From Coix lacryma-jobi var. lacryma-jobi (taxonomy: Eukaryota > Streptophyta > Magnoliopsida > Poales > Poaceae): a stretch of DNA of 64,000 nucleotides. The notes below the pieces were generated by a model, which worked only from the letters and a program-made list of their open reading frames with translations, did no database searches and was not told the DNA's origin. Made by a program: the position numbers and the translations under genes. Positions 1 to 12,290 of this stretch are shown here, piece after piece; the first letter of the stretch is position 1; each line of letters starts with the position of its first letter. The stretch covers positions 186,001-250,000 of the forward strand of contig CM019825.1 of assembly GCA_009763385.1 (NCBI GenBank), in the 5' to 3' direction.

Positions 1-2453
1 AAAACCCGGTACTAACATATGACTGAGCAACAATGAAGAACTTCAAAATGCATGTGTGGTACCAGTACTCCCTGCATGACTTCTAGGCGTATGGCTTATT
101 CAGCGCTTGGTGTGTTCACGGGAAGTTCTCATGCCCAATATGCAAGGCAGCTGTGAAGTTCACTTGGTTGAAGAAGGGAGGGAAGTATTCTTCATTCGAC
201 CAGCATCGTCAATTCTTGCCTCTTGACCATCCGTTCAGACGTGACATCAAGCACTTCAGAAAAGGTGTTCAAGTCACCAACCCCATTCCTCAGTTCAAGA
301 GCGGTTCCGAGGTCCGTGCCGAAATAGAGGCTCTGAAGTTTGATAAAGACAACGGTCGTTTTTTCGGGTACGGAGAGGAACACATGTGGACCCATATATC
401 GGGCTTGACTAGACTCCCCTATTTCAATGACCTTCTTTGTCCGCACTACATTGATGTAATGCACACAGAAAAGAATATCGCTGAGGCACTCTTTGCAACA
501 CTCATGGACACAGAAAAGTCAAAGGACAATGTTAAGGCCAGACTGGACCTGCAAGAGATGTGCGATAGACCAAAGCTAGTGATGAGGGCTCCTGGTGCTG
601 GCAAGAAATGGAAAAGAGGTCCGGCCGATTATATATTGAAAAGAGACCATAGGAAGAAAGTACTACAGTGGATCCAGGCGTTAAGGTTCCCTGATGGGTA
701 TGCGGCGAATCTGAGGAGGGGAGTGAACTTGTCTACTATGCGAGTGTTAGGGATGAAGAGTCATGACTACCACATATGGATCGAGCGGCTCCTTCCTGCG
801 ATGACCCGGGGATACCTCCCTGAGCCTGTGTGGCGCGTGCTGGCAGAGTTGAGCTATTTCTTTCGCCAGCTTTGTGCCAAGGAGCTATCTTATGACGTGA
901 TTGCTAACCTTGAGGAAGTGGCACCTATGTTGATCTGCAAGTTGGAGATGATCTTTCCACCCGGCTTCTTCCTGCCAATGCAACATTTGATTTTGCACCT
1001 ACCGTACAAGGCACGGATGGGGGGGCTCGTGCAGTGCCATTGGCGCTTTCCAGTCGAGAGATGTCTAAAGGTTCTTCGGAAAAAGTGTGGAAATAAAGCC
1101 AAAATAGAGGCTTCCGTGGCAGAAGCATTTATTCTGGAGGAGGTGTCGAACTTCACATCAACATATTATACGGATAACCTTCCTAGCGTGCACAATCCAC
1201 CCTCTCGTTACAACGTCGACGAGAGTTTATCGAACCTCAGCCTTTTCAAAGGCCAACTCGGAAGAGCAAGCGCATCGAGGACCAAGATGTTGCGGCATGA
1301 TGAGTGGCACACTATCATGTTGTATGTGTTGTTGAACCTTGACGAAGTGACTCCTTATGTGCAGTAAGTTCTCAATGAGCTTGTTACATGCGGCGTCACT
1401 ATCTTCAATCTATTGATTCGACCTCTTTGTTTTTAAGGAAATTTATTGATGAACACTGGAGAGAGGATAGGGAACCTTCCTCTGAAGAACATGACCATCT
1501 TCTCAAAAATGGTGTGCCCAATTTCATTTTGTGGTTTAGTACGAAGGTACCACCCAACTAACCTTGTATTTCATTTCATTTCTTGTTTCATTTGATGAAA
1601 CGATCTACCCTGTCTCAACTTACAGGCCCGCACAGATGCGGAAATGATGGATGAGTTGAAACAGGTTGTCAATGGCTTCGACTATAGGGTCAAGTCATTC
1701 ACCGTTTATGATGTGAATGGCTATCGCTTTCACACAAGCAGCTACGAGCAGAGTTGGCCCAATCGAAAGACCACAAATACCGGAGTTCGTACGCCCGACA
1801 CTGATGAGCGCGACTATTACGGCATAGTCGAAGAAATACATGAGCTCAACTTTGAGGGTACCAAAGCTATTAATCCAGTGGTATTCAAATGTCATTGGTT
1901 CGATCCTGATGTCACGAGAAGAGCCCCTGAGATTGGGCTAGTCAAAATTCGACAGGACTCCGTTTACAAGGGAGACGATGTCTATATTGTGGCTCAACAG
2001 GCCACACAAGTTTATTATCTCCCATGGGCGTGTCAAGAAGACAACAATCTTATGGGTTGGTACCTTGTGCAGTTAGTATCGCCGCACGGTAAAGCGCCTC
2101 TCCCAAACGATGATGATTACAACTTCGACCCAAACACATATAGCGGAGAGTTCTTTCAACCTGAGGGGCTAGAAGGGAGGTTTGACATTGACATTTTTGA
2201 GCTGATGGACATGGAAGAAGACGATGACAATGATATTGATGAGGACGAGGGTGATGAGGTGCACAATGCCAAGGACTTAAGAATGCTTGAGCGATTACAG
2301 TTTGGTGGTGACATTGATGAGGACTAGGGTGATGAGGATGATGGAGACGACACCGATTGTTTTGACAATATTGACAGTGATGACGACACACATGTGCCAC
2401 GAGCCAACAAACGAGGGGCACTAGCCACTGACAATCGCGGAGATAATTTTTAA
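1..2453 (+). pseudogene. TNP2-like CACTA transposase (Transposase_21 / DUF4218 / DUF4216), 5'-truncated and decayed
   Basis: The gene would encode the DNA-cutting transposase. Reading starts outside the window. Three exons are inferred: 1-1363, 1438-1546 and 1626-2453, joined at GTAAGT/AG and GTACCA/CAG sites that keep the frame. The first exon holds the end of the Transposase_21 domain (CPICK followed by SFDQHRQFLP and HPFRR) and a DUF4218 block with RGYLPEPVW, HLPYKA and WRFPVERCLK. The third exon holds DUF4216 (FTVYDVNGYRF, VFKCHWFDP) and an acidic tail. Two in-frame stops are visible: TAG at 84-86, where related proteins read through a DFxAYG segment, and TAG at 2325-2327. After the second stop the same frame stays open to TAA at 2451-2453. 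The family call is firm; the exon limits are inference. Confidence 0.88.
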
Positions 2454-2564
2454 TTCATGTAATGCTATGTTGTTATAATTATTTTTGCAATTATGTTTTG
2501 TTCATTTTGTATCTCTTTATAAATACTTATCATTTATATATGCTAATTGATTTTATCTTTGTAA

Positions 2565-4989
2565 TGGCAGGCACTCGACAAAATGCCAGGCGGAACGCGG
2601 CAACAGCAGCGGGTCAACTCGCGCTACCAGAGGTCCAGCTCACCACCCACCGCAGCCGAGGAGCCGTCGACGAGGAGGGCGAGGACCGGCCGCCCCCGCG
2701 GACGTCCTAGGAGGGAGCCGACTCCTGACCCGACTCCCGACCCGGCGAAGACCTCCTCGGACGACGACCAGGGGGACGCCAGAGGGACGACCAGGAGGAT
2801 GTCGGACGACGACACCACTTCCTCGGACTCGGCGGGTGGCCAGGGGGGCCAGGGGGACGAGGGTGTCGAGATCGTAGGTGCCTCAGGAGGAGGTTCCACT
2901 TCCTCTGCTTTGAGCAGAGTGTACTTGCGCGGCCCCTCGCAGCTCCCGCAGCAGCGTCTCACACCTAGCCGCCGTCCGGTGATTCGACCTTACGGCGACA
3001 AGTAAGTTACCATTAATGTTTTCACTACTTGTTCACATGACATGTTCAAAATTGAACTTCCGACTAACAGTTGTTCTTAATGACTCATGCAGGAACTGGG
3101 AACTTGTGGCAGGTGGCAAGACACGCAATATCAATGGCATGTTAAGTCTTCTGATTCGGAAGAACTACCCTGGCTTGGTCACCTACGCTGGGGTTAGGTC
3201 ACCGCCCTGGACGTGGGACCACTTCGGTGCCGCTCCGGACCCCGCGTACACCACCGTTGCAGCGCGGATTAGGGCCGAGTTCTGGGTGAGTCTTGCTCGC
3301 ACAACATTTCTCAATGATACGTATTTGTTGGACGTTCTTGAAATAATGAAAGAGTACATGTTGTCTTTATGCAGGAGTACTTTGCGTGCGAGGCGGGGAG
3401 AGAGGCCGAGGCGTTGCACGTGCAGGACAGGTCTGCAGGTCCCGGCTCGCGGATATGTACCACGAGGCGCGGATCCAGTGCGTCATCAACTACAACGCCG
3501 ACGTGTTAGGGAAGGCGGCGAAGAAGTCGGATGCTAGGCAGATGATGCTCACCAGGGAGACCGACCTCACTAGGGAGCAGTACATCCAGGTACATACAAA
3601 ACAGTAATACTGATTGGTCCATCCATCACTTAGCGGCTCTTCTAACATATTAAATACTTATTGTCTTACAGTTCTGTCTTGGTTGGTGCGCCAATCACCT
3701 AGACTGCTGGGTGGCCATTGTGGACAAGTGGAGATCGGACGAGTGGTACGAGAGGCACAGTGCCCGCCGAGACTGCCGCCTGCAGATGCCTGGGGTGCCA
3801 CACCACCAAGGCAACCTTAGCCTCGTTGCGTACGCCGACAGATGGGTATGCTCTACTAATTTTTTTTATTCTAACACTCAATTACTCATTACTTGTAATC
3901 ATCTGTGTTTTCCTCGGAGTCCCAGTCGCATGGTGGTGAGGAGTGCCTCCCTTTCAAGGCGTACCACTTGTCGCACCAGGGCAAGGCGACTGCAGCGAGC
4001 ACCCAGTACAACCCAAACGCCGGGCCCGAGGCGTTCACCAACACGAACGCTTACACCAAGGCCACCGAGTACACCACTGCAGCTCGCGAGCGCCATGGGG
4101 AGGACTTCGATCCGGCCACCCAGCCCCTAGATACAGACCTGGTGATGAGGCTGGGAGGAGGGAAGCAGCACGACCGGTACTGGATAGCCAACAGCGCAGT
4201 TGACTCGTCCTCTATTCCCAACCTCGCTGAGATTCGAGCTGCCAGCACGAGCTCCTCCGTCCCCATACGACCTTGGCAGCCGACCTCACAGCAGATGATG
4301 GCAGCACTTCAGGTAAGTACTTGTTCTATTCGTCGTTCATTGCTTTTACACATATACCTTGTCTTTGCATTGTTTAAACCTTACGGGGCGAATTTTGCAG
4401 GCCCAAATGCAGGCCAGGCGGACCAGATGCAGAGGTTGCAGGCCATGCACATGGCCGAGGCGGCGGCCCATCGTCGCGACTTACTGGCCGTCCAGCAGCG
4501 GGAGGCGCAAAGGACGCAGGACATAGCTCACTTCTTTGGGAGCCTGAACATCCCGGGTGTTGTCGTGCCTCCCTCTCTGCTCACTCCTTTTGTGCCTTCT
4601 GGTACTCTTACGACAGAGACTCCGGTGAGTATATATGGTTGTTTATATTTCTTTAACTTTTACGGTTGTCCTCCAGATGCTAACGAATTTGCTTCTCCTT
4701 TGTGCACTCACAGTCGGAGGGTTCGGCACCGACTCCTCAACCTGGCCTTCCTCCGCACACTCTGCACATCACTGGTGGCCCTCCTCCACAGCCTGGGTGG
4801 CTCCCCGGTGGCCCTCCTCCGCCCTATGGGTGGCCAGGTTACCCTCCTCCGCAGTCAGGGTACACCGGGTGGCCATCTGGACCTCCGCCGCCTGGGTGGC
4901 AAGGTTGGCAAGGTGGTCCTTCGGGCGGGTCATGGGACGCGTGGCAAGGTGGGGGTTCTTCACAATCTGAGCACCAAGGTGAGCAGTGA
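2565..4989 (+). pseudogene. TNPA-like accessory transposase gene (plant Ptta/En/Spm family), seven exons, frameshifted
   Basis: This is the second gene of the CACTA element. The product is expected to bind the subterminal repeats. Inferred exons are about 2583-3001, 3093-3285, 3375-3589, 3672-3845, 3920-4312, 4401-4624 and 4714-4989, nearly all with GT donors and AG acceptors. The start is uncertain: ATG at 2565 opens a short frame, ATG at 2583 the longer one. The first exon is low-complexity and charged. Exons 2-4 carry the conserved core (WELVAGGKTR, MYHEARIQCV, LTREQYIQ, CWVAIVDKWRSDEWYE). The last exon is a Gly/Pro/Trp-rich repeat ending SEHQGEQ. The frame shifts by one base within exon 3 (about 3420-3450) and near 4415 in exon 6, so the gene is probably broken. 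Confidence 0.8.
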
Positions 4990-5251
4990 TGGCCGACTTA
5001 GATTTGTCATGGACTTGTGAGATGGATGTGATGGACTTGTGAACTTATGATGGACTTGTGATAAACTTGTGAGCTTGTGATGCATGGAGACTGAACGTGT
5101 GATATTTGTTTGAAATGGATATGTATGTGATATATGGATGTGTGATATATGTGCCTGTGATATTTGTCTGAAATGGAATATGGATGTGTGATATGTGATA
5201 TGTTTTCTGTCAAGGAAAATGAAAACAGAAAAAAAATTCAATTTTTCCCAG

Positions 5252-5750
5252 CTTTGCCGAGTGCCACACTCGGCAAAGAGGCCACGGCACTCGGCAAAGC
5301 TGGGCAAATTTTGCCCAGGCCGGCCTCTTTGCCGAGTGCCTTGACCATGACACTCGGCAAAGAGGCCCCCTTTGCCGAGTGCAGGCCCACGTGGCACTCG
5401 GCAAAGAGGCCCTCTTTGCCGAGTGCCTGGACACCTGGCACTCGGCAAAGAGTCCCCCTTTGCCGAGTGCCGGCCCACGTGGCACTCGGCAAAGGAGGCC
5501 TCTTTGCCGAGTGCCAGTCCGCTAGGCACTCGGCAAAGAGGCCGTCAAGTGACGGTTCCCGTTTGCTTCGCTGAGTGCTGACATGGCACTCGACGAAGCC
5601 TTTGCCGAGTGCCCGATATTTGGCACTCGGCAAAGAAATCTTTGCCGTTATATTCTTCGCCGAGTGCCCTTCGCCGAGTGCGGCACTCGGCGAAGGCTTC
5701 GCCGAGTGCGAAAGGGCCTTTGCCGAGTGCTTCCAGCACACTCGGCAAAG
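5252..5750. repeat. CACTA-1 right subterminal repeat array (TTTGCCGAGTGC / GCACTCGGCAAAG)
   Basis: More than twenty copies of a 12-13-bp motif occur in both orientations, often as short head-to-head pairs around spacers of about 10-20 bp. Arrays of this kind are the expected TNPA binding sites of CACTA elements. The paired layout makes many overlapping open frames rich in 'CRVP' and 'LGK' words on both strands; these are repeat artefacts. Confidence 0.92.
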
Positions 5751-5771
5751 CCTGAACCTCCTGTAGTGATT

Positions 5772-8507
5772 GTAGAAATTTAGAAGCAGTATGAATATAT
5801 TGCAAAAATACAAGATCGAGGACCAGAGTAAAAATAGCTAGAGAGCAAGTCCTCACGTAGAACGGATGGCGACTATCCTCACCCAACTTTATATATACAG
5901 AAATGAAACCTCAATTAAGCGACGGGTCGTGCGTGTGGAGAATGTGTGCCCGTCTTACATCTCACGCGTTACCTCTCTGCATGCATCCACTCTCCCTCAC
6001 GTGTGCGCGCGCATCTCCTCTCCCTCCCCCCCCCCCCCACCTCTCCCTCCCATCCCGCGCCGAAGACGAAGAAGACAATGCCGATGTCTAGGATTCCGAT
6101 TCCGAGCGACCTCCACCATCTTCAACTCTGGCAGGCTTAGAAGGGCTTGGCCAAGGAGAGGCAAGTCGTCCAGGTAATGGGGAAGGATGTCGGGCAGTTT
6201 GGGGCCCTGGCGGTGACGGAGGCATCCGGTCCAGGGAAAGGTGACCGTGATGTTTATGCTAGGGTCAACAATATTGTGTTGGGCAAGGTTTGGAGCACGG
6301 TGGAGATATATAGATGAGCACAAGATGCAGGTGCATGGAGTTGACGGAGATGAATTTATTGGAAGTAAAAGCCTAATGGCAAAGGTATATGCATAGGGTT
6401 TTTTGTTTTACCGACCCTTGGTGCAATAGAAAAGTAATTGGCCGGATTTGGATAGATAGTTATACTATTAGGACATAATACAATAATTTAGTGCAACTTG
6501 GTGTGGACTAACAATACATATGTGTTATAGGCCTAGCGATTTAGTGAGGAAGCGCGAGAAAACCTTTGAAGACAATGTATTGCAAATGTTAATTCAGTGC
6601 TTAAATTATTGTTGCCTCATGGGACACTCTTTGGAGTTAGCAAATTTGAAAACGGTTTCAAAACAGGGGCTTGGTTAGGTGGCTTCTACACTAACCTATA
6701 AGTCCAGTGCTCTCTAGAGGGCAAGCACTAGAGCTTAGGCTACCCCTTAACCTTTCTCAGTCTAGTGGTTTGTTGCATAGTGGGTAAGGTTACATGAGAG
6801 TGCTTCAGTGGAGGTTTGTTTACCGTTTAAACTAACAACATAGGACCTATCCTTCACTAGAGTAGAGTCACCATAGAAAGGAGTAGGACACATCGTAGCT
6901 CCCGATTGTGCACGGAAAGTTTGATTTTAAGCGAGACTAGTTTTCTTGTGGGGCTCTGAATACAAGGTGTGGTTAAGATATTTAGCTCTCTTTGTACTCC
7001 ATGGGCAAACCCATGACTATAAGAGCTCAAGAGAACAATCCACTCACATTTGCTTGGTTGATCCAGATCTGATTTGGGTGATATGGTGGAGGGTCCATTG
7101 CATTTGCATTGATAGTTTGCATCTAGGGCATTAGAGACTAGTTGAAGCTATGAGATTCTTGTTACTCTTGATGGTTGTCGCCAACAAGACGGATTGGAGG
7201 CAGAGAGTACCATTGAGCACCACATGGAGATTATATGGAGAGTTTGATAAAGGATTTGTGAGGTGTTCTTGTGCTCGTCCCTATATGGAAGATCACGAAG
7301 AGCAAAATTAGTGGGGTTGTCATTTCTTCCCTTGACCGTTAGGGGTCTGAGAGAATAAGCATGAAGGTCTTATCAAATATAAATTGCCCACCACTACCAT
7401 TATTAGAGATAATTTAAAATAAACCCCTAAAATCCATACAAAGTTACCCAACTTTTTCATCATGATATATATGCACTAAGAACTCCATGGCAATAACTCT
7501 TGTAAGTTGTGACTTCAAAAACTTTATACATTTCTAAAATAACATAAAGACAACAATTTCAACTTAACTAGAGAAAAAATGTATCAATTAATGAGTTGAA
7601 ATTTGAAAAAAAAATCAAAATCTAGATGTATGGCATCATGAGACACGCATATGAGAGGCAATAGGAGCCAACATAACTTGAGATAAGGATTCATCTAAAT
7701 GCATATCAAAAATACACACGTACATAGGAGAAGAACTATGTAATACAAAATTAATTTATAAATTTATCTCAACTAAATAGATATTGCAGAATATGTATAA
7801 TACATATATTATGTTAGAAAATGCGTAGAGAGAAAGACTTCTGATTTTTCTTAGATGTAGGTATATATCTATATCTATACCTCATATTAAAGAGAAGTAT
7901 TCTTCCATTCATCTTTTTTTTTTACTTTTTAAAGTACCGTCGTGTTCTCCATATCCCATATGTGACCAAGATCTATACTGATACAAGTTTGTATAATTCG
8001 TATTCAACATGGGCAGAGGCAGGGGTATTCCTAGGAGTACCCAGCTTATTTTTCAAGAACTCATATATATGTAAAATATATTTGCATATAGAGTTTTATA
8101 TTTTTTGTTCAAAATAGATTCGTGCTCTTGAGCAGCTCGTCAAGCTGTTTTTTTTTTCTAGTCATGTGTTCCTGCCTTAGCATGTTGGCCATCATATTGT
8201 GTATGAGATAGCCTATATATGCCAGTACTAAGCAGCCTTGCGGTCCTGTTTTTGAAAGCCTTGTCTACGTTCATCCGTGTGTCTATGTTTTTTTTTATCT
8301 TGCCATCTCGTAGATATTCAAATAGAGTTTCGAAAAATGATGAACAAACTAATTAGCATGAATTATTTTTCCAAACCATTGGTGACATCTATAATGTGAA
8401 TTATTTGCACCTATATATACTAATCTTATATCACATATAATTTTGTGTTTACATCTATCTATAATATGAGTCATTTGCACCCATTCTACCATAGTACTCC
8501 TAGTAGA
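5772..8507. other. No gene recognised; AT-rich intergenic DNA with possible old retroelement remains
   Basis: No frame here resembles a known protein. A run of C residues lies near 6027-6040, next to a short GC-rich block (5990-6180). From about 6650 to 7300 the DNA has the look of an old non-coding LTR or retroelement leader, but no paired end or target duplication could be found. The rest (7380-8500) is AT-rich with homopolymer runs. Confidence 0.6.
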
Positions 8508-8509
8508 TA

Positions 8510-8801
8510 CTCCATCCGTCCATAAAAACATGCAATTATGGGATTCGTGTCGATCAAATTGATTTAAGTTTGACCAAGATTATAATAAAAAAGTATTAGT
8601 ATTTATGTGGTTAAATAAAATCATTATGAAAATATATTCTATTACTAATCTAATGGTATTTTTCGTATTAAGAATGTTAGCACTTTTTTATATAACTTTG
8701 GTCAAAGTTTAAATTGTTTGACTTCTTGATAAGCGAGAGTTACATGTTTTAATTGTTTGACTTCTTGATAAGCGAGAGTTACATGTTTTGTTGGACGAGA
8801 G
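8510..8801. repeat. Stowaway MITE with internally duplicated right end
   Basis: The left end CTCCATCCGTCC pairs with the right end GGACGAGAG, each flanked by TA (8508-8509 and 8802-8803), as in Tc1/mariner-derived Stowaway MITEs. The arms begin ATAAAAACATGCA and end ACATGTTTTGTTGG. The last part is a 39-bp direct duplication (8712-8750 and 8751-8789). A related copy is at 44846-45101. Confidence 0.8.
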
Positions 8802-8883
8802 TACTACTAATCCCGGCCAGGAGATGAATCGAGGTACTGAGTGCCTGCCCATACGGTGCATGCGTCCCATACAGTACGGAGTA

Positions 8884-8974
8884 CTCCCTGCGTCCCGACA
8901 TAAGTGTCGTCCGAAAAGCGTGTCTGTGAGGGAAACACGGATTTTTAGAGATACTTATTTTGGGACGGAGGGAG
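8884..8974. repeat. Short Stowaway MITE (91 bp)
   Basis: CTCCCTGCGTCCC at the left is matched by GGGACGGAGGGAG-type sequence at the right, with TA on both sides (8882-8883 and 8975-8976). The interior is only about 65 bp. Confidence 0.85.
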
Positions 8975-8977
8975 TAC

Positions 8978-11294
8978 GTGGTTTCAGAGACACAGTGCCT
9001 GCTGCTGCGGCGCGCCGTCTGCTGAACGTCGGTTGATCTCAGGAGCTCGCGATACCCCCTGGTACCAAATGCATCGGTTGTCGTGTCTGCCATATTGTGC
9101 TGGACTTCAATGATCCGTGGCATGCATGCCACCTGACACGCCTTGCTCTGGACCGTCTTTCCCACCTCCCTCTGTTCAGCTTCAGCATGCATGCATGGTC
9201 GTCAGGGCCGGCCGGGGACGATGGATCGGAGGCGGACGACATCCCTGTAGTACGCATCAAAGTGCCATACTGTACTAGCAAAAATGTGCTGTCTAAAGTC
9301 ATGTGTTCCCCTGCTGGAAAAGGCGTGTAAGCTACACTAGCTTACTACTAGCTGCATGCATGTCTTCAGGGTTTCTCCATGGAACTACAGTATGGAAGCA
9401 TGCATGCATGGAAGTATACCCTTACTCCTAGGACGGAGGAGTACTTCGGGTCGGGGGCGCGGGACATGGGAGCGCCGCTCGTCGTCGCCGCTACCTCATC
9501 TGATGCGATTGTTCCATCGCCGCTCCAACCACCCTCGAGTAGGAGGACGGAGGAGAGTCTACGCACCACGCATGCATGCACGCACGCGCATGCGTCGGTC
9601 GAATCGATGGCTTTCTCTGACACTCTAGTGCATGCTGTGTGACCTGCCGAGAAATCGGTAACCGTGTAACGCGCGTCGTCACTTGGACCCTGAGATCGAT
9701 TTGATCCAGGACCTCTGCGGTGCGTACACGCGTGCTGGCGGCCATATGGACGCATCCCCTGGGTCGTTGCTGGGTCCTGCGTCCTGCTCCTGCCACAACC
9801 CACCAGGCAAAAACACAAAAACACCAGCGCGGTCAAGCCCATCAACAAAAGGCATTGTCTCGTCTCTTCTGTTGGCCAGCTGTCACCGTGCGCGCGTGAT
9901 GAATTGTTTTAGTGTACCAAACGCGTTTCAAGCTAGCAAGCAGCTCCGAGGTTTGGATACGTACAACAAGCCAACAAGGGCATCTAATTTTGTGCGTATC
10001 TCTCAAAATATCTTCTTGTTTGAGATTTTGAGAGAACCCTTCAACTGCCAGTTTATATTCGCTAGCACATCACCCTTCAGTTTGCTGGCCATATGGTGGA
10101 TTGGTGCCGGTGGTGGTTCGCAGATCGCCAAAATATATTACGGCTAATTTCGGCTGTTTCAATAGTGTTATGTGAGGAGAATAAACCGAAGTACGGCTAA
10201 TAAACCGGCTGAGATAAGTCAAATGAACAGGCCCCTATATAACAACTAGCAGTGGTCCTTCAATTTCAGCACACTTCCGGTCTACGTATCCCATCTCTAG
10301 CTAGCTATATATGGCATTTTACGGGAGCTGTGTTGCCATTTTCTTAGGCATCTACTCAGGCTTTTCATTGGCACAGGAGTACGATCAACTCAAAAAGAAG
10401 CCCTAGCCCTGTACCCTGTGTGCAGGTGACGAGCGAATAGAGAAGAATCTGTCGTGTGCATGCATTCTGGCTCTGGCATTGTGCTTAACGAGCCCTATAT
10501 CCTCGGGTTCTGCAGCTATAAACGATAGATCTTCACTTTCACGAGCTTTGTTTTCCCCACCCTAACCACACTGCTATCCTGGAAAATGTTCTGACGAACG
10601 GCCGGTACCACTTGCCAGCTTTTGCTGTGCTTTGCTGCGCAGCTCTTGTTGGCCGGCCGGCGTGGTAGTATATTATCAACTGCATGCGAGCAATCCATTG
10701 TTCGATATGATTGAGCTTGAAGGAACCTGAGCAGTAAAAGCCGCTGATATTAGAAATTGCAGCAGGTTTGAAATTAATTAGGAAGATCGAGAAAAATGCA
10801 ACTAGAGCTAGAGTAGCTGATAGATCATAGATAGTTATCCAAAATCTGTCAAAACCACAGGTGGATTTCAGGGTATGTATTAGGTTAGGAAATAGAAAAT
10901 GTTTACAATGGTTGCCAAAAAATAGACGGCTCACGAGGAGCGATCCAACGGTTAAAAAGGCACAGGCACCAAGAGAAACCACTTAGAGAGGCACCAAGAG
11001 GAACTAAGTGTATACTAAATGGTGGGACCGTATGCACCAGGCGCGTACCAAAATTGGTGAGATCATCACCTAAAAAAAATTAGATTATTCTATTTTCATA
11101 TTTTTTTAATATAATTAAGGGTATAATGGTAAATTTTGAAAAATAATTTTCTTTGAAGAATTAAAAAAATAATGTTTGAGTAGTATAGGAACGATTGATT
11201 CTTCCTTCTTTCCTCAGTCTCCCCGTCGCTCTGTTCTTCCTTCTCTCCCAATGTCCGATGCGGCGGCGCCGACTGGCAGGGCAAGTTCGAGGGT
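8978..11294. other. No gene recognised
   Basis: This is mixed intergenic sequence with repeated GCATGCATGC-like words (9120-9600) and short T-rich tracts. Several small open frames exist on both strands, but none shows family motifs or a consistent exon structure. The words GAACAGGCCCC near 10227 resemble a MITE end, but no partner end was found. Confidence 0.55.
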
Positions 11295-11601
11295 GGCCCG
11301 CGCCCCCACGACGCCCCCTCCCGGCGGCTAGCGGCGGCAGCGCCCCTCCGTGACATGCCTACAGCGTCGCGTCCTGGTCGTGCTCGCACACGGACCGGCT
11401 GCCGCGGCCCTCACGGCGTCCAGCGGCGGCGGCCCGCGCCCCCATGACCCACGCCCCTCCCGGCGGCCAGCGACGACAGCGCCCCTCCGTGACGCGCCTA
11501 CAGCGCCGTGTCCCAGCCGTGCTCGCGCGCAGACTGGCAGCCGCGGCCCTCACGGCGTCCAGCGGCGGCGGCCCGCACCCCCACGACTCACCTCAGTCGG
11601 C
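11295..11601. repeat. GC-rich tandem repeat, period about 139 bp
   Basis: CGCCCCTCCGTGAC occurs at 11341 and 11480, and GCCGCGGCCCTCACGGCG at 11401 and 11540, giving a spacing of 139 bp. A degenerate earlier copy begins near 11295. About 2.2 units are present. Open frames across it are by-products of high GC. Confidence 0.8.
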
Positions 11602-11931
11602 ACCGCCAGCCCGCACGTAGCAGCCATGGCGTGGAGTGAATATCATGTTAACTGGGAACAACACTTGAGCCCTGCACAGTTCCTTTAAAACACAGTTAAT
11701 TTCAGTTGTTTTTCATGTGTTTTTGAAGATAATATTGTCATGGTATAGTGTCCTTCATTGATGGGTGATGGTCTTGATTTAAGACGATTGCAAAGTTTAT
11801 GAAGAGGTGAATTTTTTTCTTCAATTTTATCATTCGCAGTCATTCTATAGCAAGACAGATTTCTGTCAGTCTGACCAAGAAACTCACTAGTATGACCCTT
11901 TCGATGTCCAGGGATGTTCATATGAACTATG

Positions 11932-12290
11932 CACTACCGGAGACGGGCTCTTTGCCGAGCGTCCGTCGCTTTGCCGAGGGCCAACCCTCGGCACCATACG
12001 AAACTCGGCGACAATTCCTACGCCGAGGGTCCGACTCTCGGCGATGTCTGGCCCTCGGCAAAGAAACCCTATGCCGAGAGCCGAACCCTCAGCGTAGAAT
12101 GCACCTCGGCAAACGTAACCCTCGCAAACGGCTCCCCTGCGCCGTTACCTTTGCCGAGAGCCCTCTGTTAGGCTCTCGGCAAAGGTTTGAATTTTTTTTG
12201 GTAAACTCTATGCCGAGAGCCCTGACCCTGGCTCTCGGCATAGGTGCTCTTTGCCGAGGGCTTTAGGAAGCTCTCGGCAAAGCATATATA
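11932..12290. repeat. CACTA-2 left subterminal repeat array
   Basis: Repeated CTTTGCCGAG and CTCGGCAAAG words, with degenerate CTATGCCGAG variants, follow the terminal CACTACCGG. They match in type the array at the opposite end (15730-16277). Confidence 0.88.

Larger units (their letters stand above)
1..5768 (+). mobile_element. CACTA (En/Spm) transposon, right part, left end outside the window (CACTA-1)
   Basis: The element ends at 5768 with CCTCCTGTAGTG, the reverse complement of a CACTACAGGAGG terminus, which is diagnostic of the CACTA superfamily. Inside are a TNP2-type transposase gene (1-2453), a TNPA-like gene (2565-4989), an AT/TG-rich stretch with repeated TGTGATATG words (about 5000-5215), and a dense subterminal array of TTTGCCGAGTGC and its complement (5252-5750). 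This order is the standard autonomous CACTA plan. Both genes carry disabling mutations, so this copy is probably not autonomous. The 3-bp target duplication cannot be tested because the left end is not present; the bases after the right end are ATT. Confidence 0.93.

Noticed and set aside
5252..5750. Regularly spaced short repeats that at first sight resemble a CRISPR array
   Set aside because: Repeats occur in both orientations with variable spacing and sit at the end of a CACTA transposon in plant DNA. They are subterminal binding sites.
6650..7300. Possible remnant LTR or retroelement leader
   Set aside because: No second copy in the window, no TG...CA pair and no coding neighbour, so the impression could not be supported.
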